This document shows positions 26,309 through 34,118 of a stretch of DNA of 64,000 nucleotides, piece by piece. The DNA is from Streptomyces noursei (GTDB lineage Bacteria; Actinomycetota; Actinomycetes; Streptomycetales; Streptomycetaceae): the NCBI RefSeq assembly GCF_001646665.1, contig NZ_LWBU01000290.1, forward strand, positions 52,928 through 116,927, given 5' to 3'. Within the stretch, counting starts at the first letter, position 1. Every line of letters starts with the position of its first letter. A program made the position numbers and the translations under genes. The notes below the pieces were generated by a model. That model was not told where the DNA came from. It did no database searches and was given only the letters and a program-made list of their open reading frames with translations.

Positions 26309-28764
26309 GCCCCCACCTCCAGGGGTGCGCGCAGGCGGGTGTCGGTCACGGAGCGGCCGGCCTGGATCTCGTACGTGCCCGGGACGGCCGTCCAGGCGCC
26401 GGCCGCCTCGTCCCAGACCTCGAACGCCCGCCCCGGCAGCGGGATCCGGGCCTCGGCGGTCTCACCGGGGGCGGCCGTGACGCCCGCGAAGCCGGCCAGC
26501 CATCGGGCGGGGCGCTCAGCCGGGTCGTCCACGGGGGCGACGTAGAGCTGGACCACCTCCCGGCCGGGCCGGGTGCCGGTGTTGCGGACGCGGACCGTGG
26601 CGGTGTCCGGGGCCAGTTCCAGGGCCTCGTACTCCCAGGTGGTGTACCCGAGGCCGTGGCCGAAGGGGTACGCGGGGGCTGTGCCGGACCGGTCCCAGGC
26701 GCGGTGGCCGGTGAAGAGGCCCTCGGTGTAGTGGAGTTCGCCGCCGACCGGGGTGACCCGGGTCACGGGCGCGTCGGCGAGGGTGGCCGGCCAGGTGGTG
26801 GGGAGCCGGCCGCCGGGTTCCTCGGCGCCGAGGAGGACGTCGGCGAGCGCGGCGCCGCCCTCCTGGCCGGGGAACCAGCTGAGCAGCACGGCCGCCACGT
26901 CGTCGCGCCACGGCATCTCGACGGGCGAGCCGGCGTTGACGACCACGACGGTGCGGGGGTTGGCGGCGGCGACGGCCCGCACCAGGTCGTCCTGGCGGCC
27001 GGGCAGCCTCAGGTCGGTGCGGTCGAAGCCCTCGGACTCGACGCGTTCGGTGGTGGCGACCACGACGACCGCCGTGCCGGCGGCGCGGGCGGCCTCCGCG
27101 GCCTCGGCGATCAGCTCGTCGGGGTCGCGGCGCGGCCCGAGGTGGAGGAGGGAGAACAGCACGCCGGGCAGCGGCGCCGCGGGGTGTCCGGTGAGGCGGT
27201 GGAGCAGGGACACCTCGACCGGTACGCCCTCGGTGAGGGGGACCGTGCCGCGTTCCAGCGGGGTGCCGAGGAGCGCCTCGAAGGGGTCGGGCTCGTCGCC
27301 CGTGGCCTGGACGCCGTCGTAGAGGGTCCGCCCCGCGACGGTGAGGGTGAGGGCGCCGGGGCCGCGGGTGCCGAAGGTGTGCCCACCGCTCTCGCGGGGC
27401 GTGAAGGTGCCGGTGATCTCGACGCTGTGGAGCGTGTCGTGGGAGACGCCGGCGGGCAGGTCGTCGCCGATCCACTGGACCTGGCCGCCGGGCAGCGGCA
27501 CTTCGCCGAGGACCGCGCCGGTCGCGTCGCGGCAGACGGCGCGGAGCGCGAAGCCCGGCCCGGCGGGCGCGAGTCCGTCGTCGGGGTGGGCGCCGACCGC
27601 GTGGGTGAGGGCGCCGGCGGGGAGGGCCGCGATGAGGCCGTCGAGCGGGGAGACGACGTGGTCGGGGAAGACCTGGGCGGAGCCGCCGCCGAGGACCCGG
27701 GCGTCGCGGGCGGCCGCGCCGATGAGGGCGACGGTGCCGCCGGGAGCCAGGGGCAGGACGGCGTCGTTGCGCAGGAGGACGAGGGAGCGGCGGGCGATCT
27801 CGCGGGCGAGGGCGTCGCCGTCGACGGGGGCGGGCGGATCGGTGACGGCCGGTTCGGCGCCGGCCAGGGCGCCGACGCGGGCGGCCAGCCGCAGCACGTT
27901 GCGCACGGCGGCGTCGACGAGGGCTTCGTCGGCCTCGCCGGCGCGGACGGCCGCGGCGAGGGCCTCGCCGTAGACGGTGCCGGGGCCGGGCATGGCGATG
28001 TCCAGGCCGCCCGCGAGGCAGCGCCGGGTGTCGCGGGCGGCGGTCCAGTCGGAGACGTTGACGCCGTCGAAGCCCCACTCGCCGCGCAGCACCTCGTTCA
28101 CCAGGTGGTGGTGCTCGGTCATGGTCGGGCCGTTGACCCGGTTGTAGGCGGTCATGACGCCCCAGGGGCGGGCGTCCCGCACGATCGCCTCGAAGGGGGC
28201 GAGGTACAGCTCGCGCAGGGTGCGGGCGGCGACGACGTTGTTCACGGTGAACCGGTCGGTCTCGGCGTCGTTGGCGACGTAGTGCTTCACCGTGGTGGCG
28301 ACGCCGCCGTCCTGGACTCCGAGGACGTACCCGGTGCCGATCACGCCGGTGAGGTGCGGGTCCTCGCTGTAGGCCTCGAAGTGGCGGCCGGCGAGGGGTG
28401 AGCGGTGCAGGTTGACGGTGGGCGCGAGGAGGACGTGGACGCCCTTGCGGCGGGCCTCCTGGGCGAGGAGGCGGCCGGCGCGGCGGGCGAGGGCCGGGTC
28501 CCAGGTGGCGGCGAGCGCGGTGGGGGACGGCAGGGCGACGGACGGGTCGTCGGGGGTCCAGCGGACGCCGCGCACGCCGATCGGGCCGTCCGACATGACC
28601 AGCGACTTCAGGCCGATTTCGGGGAGGGCGGGGAGGGACCACATGTCCTGGCCGGCCAGCAGGCGGGTCCTGGCGTCCAGGTCGAGCTTGCCGAGTGCCG
28701 CCTCGACGGCCTCTTCGCGTGCCTCCGCACGCCTGGCGTCGGTCGCGTCCGTCACTTCCGTCAC
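26305..28764 (-). CDS. Beta-glucosidase, glycoside hydrolase family 3
   Basis: An 819-residue GH3 enzyme. The N-terminal TIM barrel has DGPIGVRG, the KHYVANDAE motif and the catalytic nucleophile in GFDGVNVSDWTA (Asp about 233). The second domain has the typical LLRNDAVLPL start. A PA14-like insertion (about residues 390-520) sits inside it, as in KBL-type beta-glucosidases. A fibronectin-III-like domain forms the C-terminus (YPFGHGLGYTTWEY onward). There is no signal peptide, so it acts inside the cell on imported oligosaccharides or glycosides. GTG 28764 is chosen because GGAGGT lies 6 bases upstream. A TetR gene is divergent from it. Confidence 0.94.
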   Translation of the reverse strand: MTEVTDATDARRAEAREEAVEAALGKLDLDARTRLLAGQDMWSLPALPEIGLKSLVMSDGPIGVRGVRWTPDDPSVALPSPTALAATWDPALARRAGRLLAQEARRKGVHVLLAPTVNLHRSPLAGRHFEAYSEDPHLTGVIGTGYVLGVQDGGVATTVKHYVANDAETDRFTVNNVVAARTLRELYLAPFEAIVRDARPWGVMTAYNRVNGPTMTEHHHLVNEVLRGEWGFDGVNVSDWTAARDTRRCLAGGLDIAMPGPGTVYGEALAAAVRAGEADEALVDAAVRNVLRLAARVGALAGAEPAVTDPPAPVDGDALAREIARRSLVLLRNDAVLPLAPGGTVALIGAAARDARVLGGGSAQVFPDHVVSPLDGLIAALPAGALTHAVGAHPDDGLAPAGPGFALRAVCRDATGAVLGEVPLPGGQVQWIGDDLPAGVSHDTLHSVEITGTFTPRESGGHTFGTRGPGALTLTVAGRTLYDGVQATGDEPDPFEALLGTPLERGTVPLTEGVPVEVSLLHRLTGHPAAPLPGVLFSLLHLGPRRDPDELIAEAAEAARAAGTAVVVVATTERVESEGFDRTDLRLPGRQDDLVRAVAAANPRTVVVVNAGSPVEMPWRDDVAAVLLSWFPGQEGGAALADVLLGAEEPGGRLPTTWPATLADAPVTRVTPVGGELHYTEGLFTGHRAWDRSGTAPAYPFGHGLGYTTWEYEALELAPDTATVRVRNTGTRPGREVVQLYVAPVDDPAERPARWLAGFAGVTAAPGETAEARIPLPGRAFEVWDEAAGAWTAVPGTYEIQAGRSVTDTRLRAPLEVGA

Positions 28765-28843
28765 TTCCGTACCTCCGGGTCGGTGTACGTGCGGTGCGCC
28801 CATGGTGGGCCCCCCGGTGCGCCCGTTCCCTGTAGGGCGGTAG

Positions 28844-28864
28844 GTTTCGTTACGTTTCCGTTAT
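28844..28864. repeat. Tandem 10-11 base repeat in the glucosidase/TetR promoter gap
   Basis: GTTTCGTTAC (28844-28853) and GTTTCCGTTAT (28854-28864) follow each other in the AT-richest part of the gap between the divergent GH3 and TetR genes. They are a candidate operator or promoter element. Confidence 0.35.
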
Positions 28865-28885
28865 GACGTGGATCGGGGTACGAGG

Positions 28886-29455
28886 ATGGCGGCGGCCAGG
28901 GCCAGGGGCGGGGAACGGCGCGCGGAGATCGTGCGGGCGGCCCTCGAAGTGATCGCGGAACGCGGCTACCGGGGCGCGTCGCTCGGGGCGGTCGCCGAGC
29001 GGGTCGGCCTGACCCAGCAGGGGCTCCTGCACCACTTCCCGACCAAGGAGGCCCTGCTCGTGGCCGTCCTGGAGGAGCGCGACCGGTGGGACACCGGCGG
29101 GGGCGGCGGCCACGGCGGGCGGCGGCTGGAGCTGCTGGAGCTGCTCGTCGAGTACAACGCGATGCGGCCGGGCATCGTGCGGACCTTCTCGGCGCTGCTC
29201 GGCGAGAGCGTGACGGAGGATCACCCGGCGCGGGACTTCTTCACGCACCGCTACGCCCGTGTCCGGGCCGACATGGCGGCCGTCCTGCGGGCGGAGTTCG
29301 GGGACCGGCTGCCCGGCGGGCCGACCCCCGAGGAGGTGGCCCCGCTGGTGACGGCCGTGATGGACGGACTCCAGTACCAGTGGCTGCTGGATCCGGACGC
29401 GGTGGACATGCCCGCCGTGTTCCGGGCCTTTCTGCGGCTGTTGGGCGCGCGGTAG
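28886..29455 (+). CDS. TetR family transcriptional regulator
   Basis: About 189 residues. The helix-turn-helix is GYRGASLGAVAERVGLTQQG followed by LLHHFPTKEAL. The C-terminal domain is like that of other small-ligand TetR repressors. It is divergent from the GH3 beta-glucosidase, the most likely target. ATG 28886 is chosen; GTG 28868 is in frame but has no ribosome binding site. The ligand may be a sugar or glycoside, by context only. Confidence 0.88.
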   Translation: MAAARARGGERRAEIVRAALEVIAERGYRGASLGAVAERVGLTQQGLLHHFPTKEALLVAVLEERDRWDTGGGGGHGGRRLELLELLVEYNAMRPGIVRTFSALLGESVTEDHPARDFFTHRYARVRADMAAVLRAEFGDRLPGGPTPEEVAPLVTAVMDGLQYQWLLDPDAVDMPAVFRAFLRLLGAR

Positions 29456-29487
29456 CGTTCCGGCACCCTACGGAAGGACTGCTCCCT

Positions 29488-30732
29488 GTGTCCCGGATAC
29501 GGTCGCGCACGACGCTGGTCGCCGCTCTCGCAGCCCTCGCCGCGCCGGTGGCCCTCCCGGCCCCCGCGCACGCCCACGCGGCGGTGACGGCCGCGCGGCC
29601 CACGGTGGAGGAGGCCCGCCTCGACCGGGCCGTGCCGCGGGAGATCCTGGCCCGCAGCGGATTCGACGCCCAGGCAACCGCGTTCGAGGCCGCGCTGGAC
29701 GCGGCCGGGTCGTACGCGGCGGCCGAGCGGGCGGTCGTACGGCACGGGTCGCGGCTGTGGCAGCGGGCGGTGGACCGGGCGCAGGGGCGGGGCCCGGCGG
29801 GCGGCGACCTCGCCCGCGACGACGACCGGCCGCTGTACTGGGCGCGGCTGGCCATGACCCGCGAACTGCGCTCCTGGGAGCCCGGGTTCGCCCTGCCGGC
29901 GCAGGGGCGCGAGCGGCTGCTGGACCGTTTCGAGACCTCCTCGCGCGGCCAGGACGCCATCCGCTACCCGGCCGGCAGGGGCGTCCGGCGGGTGCTGGTG
30001 ACCGGGTTCGACCCGTTCACGCTGGACCGGGACGTGCGGATCAGCAACCCGTCGGGCGCGGCCGCGCTGGCGCTGGACGGGACGCTGATCCGGACGGCGG
30101 ACGGCCGGCTCGCCCGGGTGGAGACGGCGGTGTTCCCGGTGCGCTGGGCGGACTTCGCCGACGGCGAGGTGGAGCGGACCCTGCGGCCGCACCTGCCGCA
30201 CGTGGACGCCTTCACGACGGTGAGCCAGGGCCGGGTCGGCCGTTTCGACCTGGAGCGCCACAACGGGGCCTGGCGCGGCGGGTTCGGGGACAACGAGAAC
30301 GTGTCGGAGACGGGACCGGTGCCCGTGACCGACCCGGCGACGCAGCCGCAGTGGACGGCGACGACCCTCCCGTACGCGAGGATCGTCGCCGCGGGCACGG
30401 GTCCCTTCCCGGTCCTCGACAACACCTCGGTGACCGAGGTCCCGGCGGGCGGTACGGCCCCCGTGGTCCGGCCGCAGGGCCCGACGCCCGGCTCGGCGGC
30501 CCGCGCGGGCGGCGGCGGGGACTACCTGTCCAACGAGATCGCCTACCGCGCCACGCTGCTGCGCGACCGGCTGGGGCTGCCGGGCCTGCCGGGCGGCCAT
30601 GTCCACACGCCGGTGCTCCGGTTCGGCGCGGGCAACACGGACGCGGTGACGGACCCGGAGTTCCTGCGCGAGCGGGCCGCCATCACGGCCCAGGTCCGCG
30701 CGATCGTCGCGGTGGCCGCCGCCGGCGGCTGA
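29488..30732 (+). CDS. Secreted pyroglutamyl-peptidase-like protein with Cys-to-Ser change
   Basis: A 414-residue protein with a clear Sec signal peptide (residues 1-28, ending APAHAHA). After a helical N-terminal extension of about 135 residues comes a domain like pyroglutamyl peptidase I (family C15): RVLVTGFDPF (about 168-177), SQGRVGRFDLERHNG matching the catalytic-Glu region (Glu about 256), YLSNEIAYR (about 346-354), and GGHVHTPVL with the catalytic-His region (His about 373). In classic C15 enzymes the third block reads YVCNxxxY with the nucleophilic Cys; here it is Ser about 348. The usual enzyme is cytosolic and about 215 residues, so export and the extension are both unusual. It may be a serine-type variant or an inactive binding protein. 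Confidence 0.75.
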   Translation: MSRIRSRTTLVAALAALAAPVALPAPAHAHAAVTAARPTVEEARLDRAVPREILARSGFDAQATAFEAALDAAGSYAAAERAVVRHGSRLWQRAVDRAQGRGPAGGDLARDDDRPLYWARLAMTRELRSWEPGFALPAQGRERLLDRFETSSRGQDAIRYPAGRGVRRVLVTGFDPFTLDRDVRISNPSGAAALALDGTLIRTADGRLARVETAVFPVRWADFADGEVERTLRPHLPHVDAFTTVSQGRVGRFDLERHNGAWRGGFGDNENVSETGPVPVTDPATQPQWTATTLPYARIVAAGTGPFPVLDNTSVTEVPAGGTAPVVRPQGPTPGSAARAGGGGDYLSNEIAYRATLLRDRLGLPGLPGGHVHTPVLRFGAGNTDAVTDPEFLRERAAITAQVRAIVAVAAAGG

Positions 30733-30775
30733 GCCCGCTTCCGGGAGCGCTGCCGGCCGCCGCCGGCGGCCGACC

Positions 30776-31534
30776 TCAGCGGACGGCCGCCAGGACGTGG
30801 CTGTGGCCGTACTGCCAGACCACGCCGACGTGCTCGAAACCCGCCTCGCGCAGCAGGTCCAGGTGGCTGGAGATGGTGAGGTCGTTGCCCTCGCAGCGGG
30901 GGTGGCGGTGACTCCCGAGCCGGGCGAGGAAGCGCGCCAGCTCGGGGTCGGAGGCGGCCCCCGACCACCAGGACTCCCAGTCGTCGTGGCTGAGCGTCAG
31001 GTGCCGTTCGGCGTGCCGGCGGCCGATGTCGACGGCCAGCTCGGACACCTTCGGGGAGTCCGGGCCGATGTGGTCGCCGTTGACCAGGACGCCGCCGGGG
31101 CGCAGGCACTGGGCCAGCTCCCGGTAGACACGGCCGAGGGTGCGGCGGTCCAGGTAGTGCAGGGCCGTGGTGGACACGGCCGCGTCCACCGGGCGGTCCA
31201 GGCCGAGGGCGTCGAGCCAGCCCGGTTCGCCGATCATCGCCTCGACGTGGCGGAGGACGGAGCCGTAGTGGGTGCTGCCCAGCTCCAGGAGGAACGGGTC
31301 GCCGTCGACGGCGAGCACGTCCGCCCCGGGCAGGCGGTCGGCCAGCCGCGCCGCCAGGCACCCCGGCCCGCTCCCCAGGTCCAGGACGAGCGGCGGCCCG
31401 CCCCGGCCCCGCGTCACGTGCTCCACCACGTCCGCGATGACGGTGAAGCTCTCCTCGCGGTCGACCGCGTACCGCTGCTGCTGGTCCTCCCAGCGCTCCA
31501 CCCACCGCGCGGCCGTCACCGCGTTCACACCCAT
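30776..31534 (-). CDS. Class I SAM-dependent methyltransferase
   Basis: A 252-residue methyltransferase. Motif I is LVLDLGSGPGCLAARLA (about residues 49-65), followed by the acidic VLAVDGDPF and the motif-III-like DAAVSTTALHYL. The C-terminus ends in a beta-hairpin, QYGHSHVLAAVR, as in small-molecule methyltransferases. It starts 49 bases after the class V aminotransferase gene on the same strand, so it may be the fourth gene of the PLP-enzyme cluster, but the gap holds a Fur/Zur-like box and it may have its own promoter. The substrate is unknown. Confidence 0.85.
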   Translation of the reverse strand: MGVNAVTAARWVERWEDQQQRYAVDREESFTVIADVVEHVTRGRGGPPLVLDLGSGPGCLAARLADRLPGADVLAVDGDPFLLELGSTHYGSVLRHVEAMIGEPGWLDALGLDRPVDAAVSTTALHYLDRRTLGRVYRELAQCLRPGGVLVNGDHIGPDSPKVSELAVDIGRRHAERHLTLSHDDWESWWSGAASDPELARFLARLGSHRHPRCEGNDLTISSHLDLLREAGFEHVGVVWQYGHSHVLAAVR

Positions 31535-31574
31535 AGCCGCCCGTGTCCCTCCGCACCTCGCGACCCGCTTCTGC

Positions 31575-31592
31575 TATTGAAAATCATTGCAG
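31575..31592 (-). promoter_or_regulatory. AT-rich Fur/Zur-like box
   Basis: TATTGAAAATCATTGCAG (plus strand, 31575-31592) stands out as an AT island in very GC-rich DNA. Its left half, TGAAAATCATT, matches the Zur/Fur-type TGAAAATnATTTTCA pattern; the right half is degraded. It overlaps the stop of the class V aminotransferase gene and lies about 40-58 bases before the methyltransferase start. Binding by a Fur-family repressor is inference. Confidence 0.35.
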
Positions 31593-32786
31593 ACTGGCGA
31601 GCACGGCGAGCAGCCTTTCCATCTCTTCGGGGGTGTTGTGCACATGGAGGCTCACGCGTACGGAGTCGTCCCGCCTGTCCCGCCCCGCCTGGCAGTGCCC
31701 GTCCGACCGCACCATGAACCCGTGGTCGAAGAGGACGAACCCCAGGTCGTGCGCGTCGATCGCCCGGTGGCGGAAGGTCACCAGGCTCCGGCGCCGCTGC
31801 ACCGGCGAGTCCGCCGTCAGGCTGGTGCGGCAGCCGAGCACCTCGTAGCTGTCCGCCATGCGGCTCAGCCCGTCCGTCAGCAGCCCCGTGAGCGCCACCG
31901 TCCAGCGTTCGATCCGGTCGGTCCCGGCCGCCTCCAGCCAGTCCAGCGCCGCCACCAGCGAGGCGATGCCCACCGTGTTCGGCGTCCCCCGCCACCCCCC
32001 GGGCCGGAACTCCGGCCCGCGCCGCTGCCGGGCCCACACCGCCCCCGTACCCGGCAGGGCCAGGGCCTTGTGCCCGGAGAACACCACGAAGTCCACGTCC
32101 AGGTGGCCCACCGCCACCGGCAGGTGCCCCACGCTCTGCGCGGCGTCCAGGCAGATCGGGACGTCCGGCCCCACCACCCGGCGCAGGCGGTGGACATTCA
32201 TGTCGGCGCCGTACACGTGGTGCACGTGCGTGGCCGCCACGAACCGGGTGCGCGGGCCGGTGATCCTGGCCAGCTCCACCGGGTCGTAGTCGCCGGACGC
32301 CTCCTGGTACGGCAGCTCCCTCACCCGTACGCCGACACCCCGGCGGGCCAGCAGGTCCCGGGCCTCCAGCCACGGCGACAGGTTCGCCTCGTGGTCCCGG
32401 TGCGGGACCACGATCTCGTCCCCGTCGGACAGGAGCTCCGGCAGCCAGTCCCGCGCGACCGTCCGCAGCGCCTCGCTCGTCCCGCTGGTGAAGTGCACCG
32501 ACGACCGGTCCGGCGCCGGATCGCCCAGGAACCGCTTGACCCGCTCGCGGGCGTCCTCCACCAGCGCCGTCGTGGCGTTGGCCCACGGGTAGGCACCGCG
32601 CCCCGCGTTGGCGTTGGACGTGGTGAGGTAGCGCTGCACGGCGTCCAGGACCGCCCGCGGCTTCTGCGCGGTCGCCGCGCTGTCCAGGTACACCAGGGCC
32701 GGATGGTCCACGACGATCGGGAACTGGGCGCGCAACTCCCGCTGCCAGGCCTCCAGTTCCGAGATCTCCGTGCCGTGGCCGGCCAC
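31584..32786 (-). CDS. Class V PLP enzyme, SufS-like cysteine desulfurase
   Basis: A 400-residue fold-type I PLP enzyme. The lysine that binds PLP is in FSGHKALALP (Lys about 240), with the cofactor-binding THVHHVYGAD and LDAAQSVGH segments before it. RSDGHCQAG near residue 361 keeps a Cys (about 365) at the position of the SufS catalytic Cys, so sulfur transfer from cysteine is possible. There are no SUF or ISC genes beside it, which argues against a housekeeping Fe-S role. Its GTG follows the TGA of the rhodanese-fusion gene with no gap. It probably feeds persulfide to that protein or processes a related amino acid. Confidence 0.8.
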   Translation of the reverse strand: MAGHGTEISELEAWQRELRAQFPIVVDHPALVYLDSAATAQKPRAVLDAVQRYLTTSNANAGRGAYPWANATTALVEDARERVKRFLGDPAPDRSSVHFTSGTSEALRTVARDWLPELLSDGDEIVVPHRDHEANLSPWLEARDLLARRGVGVRVRELPYQEASGDYDPVELARITGPRTRFVAATHVHHVYGADMNVHRLRRVVGPDVPICLDAAQSVGHLPVAVGHLDVDFVVFSGHKALALPGTGAVWARQRRGPEFRPGGWRGTPNTVGIASLVAALDWLEAAGTDRIERWTVALTGLLTDGLSRMADSYEVLGCRTSLTADSPVQRRRSLVTFRHRAIDAHDLGFVLFDHGFMVRSDGHCQAGRDRRDDSVRVSLHVHNTPEEMERLLAVLASLQ

Positions 32787-34118
32787 TCAGTCACGCACCA
32801 GCGGCGCGCCCGCGTCCCGCCAGGCCACGATCCCCCCGGCGAGACTCCGCACGTCGGGATGGCCCATGCGCGTCAGCAGGGCCGCGTACCGGGCCGACTT
32901 CTCCCCCACCGGGCACGCCAGCAGCACCGGCCTGCGCCGGCCGAAGGGCAGCCCGCCGCGCAGCAGCTCGTCGAAGAGCTCGTCCACGATGTTGACCGCG
33001 CCGTCGATGTGCAGGGCGGCGTACGCGAACGGGCCGCGCAGGTCGATCACGAGCGGGCGCTCCTCCGCGATCCACTTCTGCGCGTCGGCGACGTCGATGA
33101 CCGTGGCGGTGCGCGCCTCCGTGTCGGTCAGCGTGGCCACCGAGTTGCGCAGCGGCGGCCGCCCCAGCAGCTCGGGGCGCCGCTGCCGTACGTACCCGAG
33201 ATAGCTCTCCACCCGGTCGCAGACGATGAAGACGGCCGTCCGGCGGTCCGCCGGCTCCGCGTCGAGGGACCGCTCCACGTCCCGCAGGTGGCGGACCGCC
33301 CCCTGGTAGGCGGCTCCGCCAGTCGGGCCGGCGAGCAGGCCGCAGCGGCGCACCAGGGTCACCATGCCGTCGATGGCGTCGTCGGCGCTCACCGTCTCGA
33401 TCGTGTCGTACGTGGCGGGGTCGAACAGCCCGACCTGCTGCACCTCGTCGGCGTTGCGGATGCCCGGGATGAAGTCCGCCTTCTCGCCGACGAGTCCGAC
33501 GACCCGCACGGCCGGGTCGTGGGCGCGCAGGGCCCGGGCGACACCGGTGGACGATCCGGCGGTGCCCACGCAGGCGATGAACCAGTCGGGGGCGCGGCCG
33601 TCGAGGTCCGCGACGATCTCGGGGCCGGTGCCGGAGGCGTGCGCCTCGGTGTTGCGGGGGTTGAAGTACTGGTCGGTGTGGAAGTGGGCGCTGCCCGGCC
33701 CGTTGAGCCGCTGGTGGAAGAGGGTCAGCGGGTCGTCGGTGTCGGTCGGGTCGAGGCACTCGGACCGCCCCGGCAGCTCCTCGATCTCCGCCCCCAGCAG
33801 CAGCAGGAGGTCCTTGACCTCGGGGATGCGCATCCGGTTGGTGACGCTCTTGAACGGCAGCCCGTGCAGGCCCGCGATGAGGGCCAGGGCCTTCGCCGTG
33901 TTGCCGCTGGACAGCTCGACGACCGTCTCGCCCCGCTCCTTGGCGGCGGCCAGCCCGTCGCGGGCCATGTTCCACGCGGCCCGGTCCTTCAGGGAGCCGA
34001 AGGGGTTGAGCATCTCCAGCTTGGCGTAGAGGTCGACGGTGCGCAGACCGTGGACCTCGGGGTCGATGCGCACCAGCGGGGTGTCGCCGATGGCATCGGT
34101 GATGCGGTCGTACCTCAT
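32787..34118 (-). CDS. Cysteine-synthase-like PLP enzyme fused to rhodanese
   Basis: A 443-residue two-domain protein. Residues about 1-330 are a fold-type II PLP enzyme: the Schiff-base Lys is in NPFGSLKDRAAW (Lys about 44), the asparagine loop is SSGNTAKALAL, and the glycine-rich phosphate loop is CVGTAGSSTG. The sequence recalls SbnA/Y4xP-type relatives of O-acetylserine sulfhydrylase. Residues about 345-443 form a rhodanese domain with the intact active loop CPVGEKS. This would let it accept or donate a persulfide during a beta-replacement reaction. It overlaps the upstream decarboxylase by 4 bases (ATGA) and abuts the class V gene, so the three are one translational unit. The product is not known. 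Confidence 0.82.
   Translation of the reverse strand: MRYDRITDAIGDTPLVRIDPEVHGLRTVDLYAKLEMLNPFGSLKDRAAWNMARDGLAAAKERGETVVELSSGNTAKALALIAGLHGLPFKSVTNRMRIPEVKDLLLLLGAEIEELPGRSECLDPTDTDDPLTLFHQRLNGPGSAHFHTDQYFNPRNTEAHASGTGPEIVADLDGRAPDWFIACVGTAGSSTGVARALRAHDPAVRVVGLVGEKADFIPGIRNADEVQQVGLFDPATYDTIETVSADDAIDGMVTLVRRCGLLAGPTGGAAYQGAVRHLRDVERSLDAEPADRRTAVFIVCDRVESYLGYVRQRRPELLGRPPLRNSVATLTDTEARTATVIDVADAQKWIAEERPLVIDLRGPFAYAALHIDGAVNIVDELFDELLRGGLPFGRRRPVLLACPVGEKSARYAALLTRMGHPDVRSLAGGIVAWRDAGAPLVRD

Noticed and set aside
25720..28401. 893-codon plus-strand frame opposite the GH3 gene
   Set aside because: The minus strand carries all GH3 motifs; the plus translation is Gly/Arg/Asp/Val low complexity.
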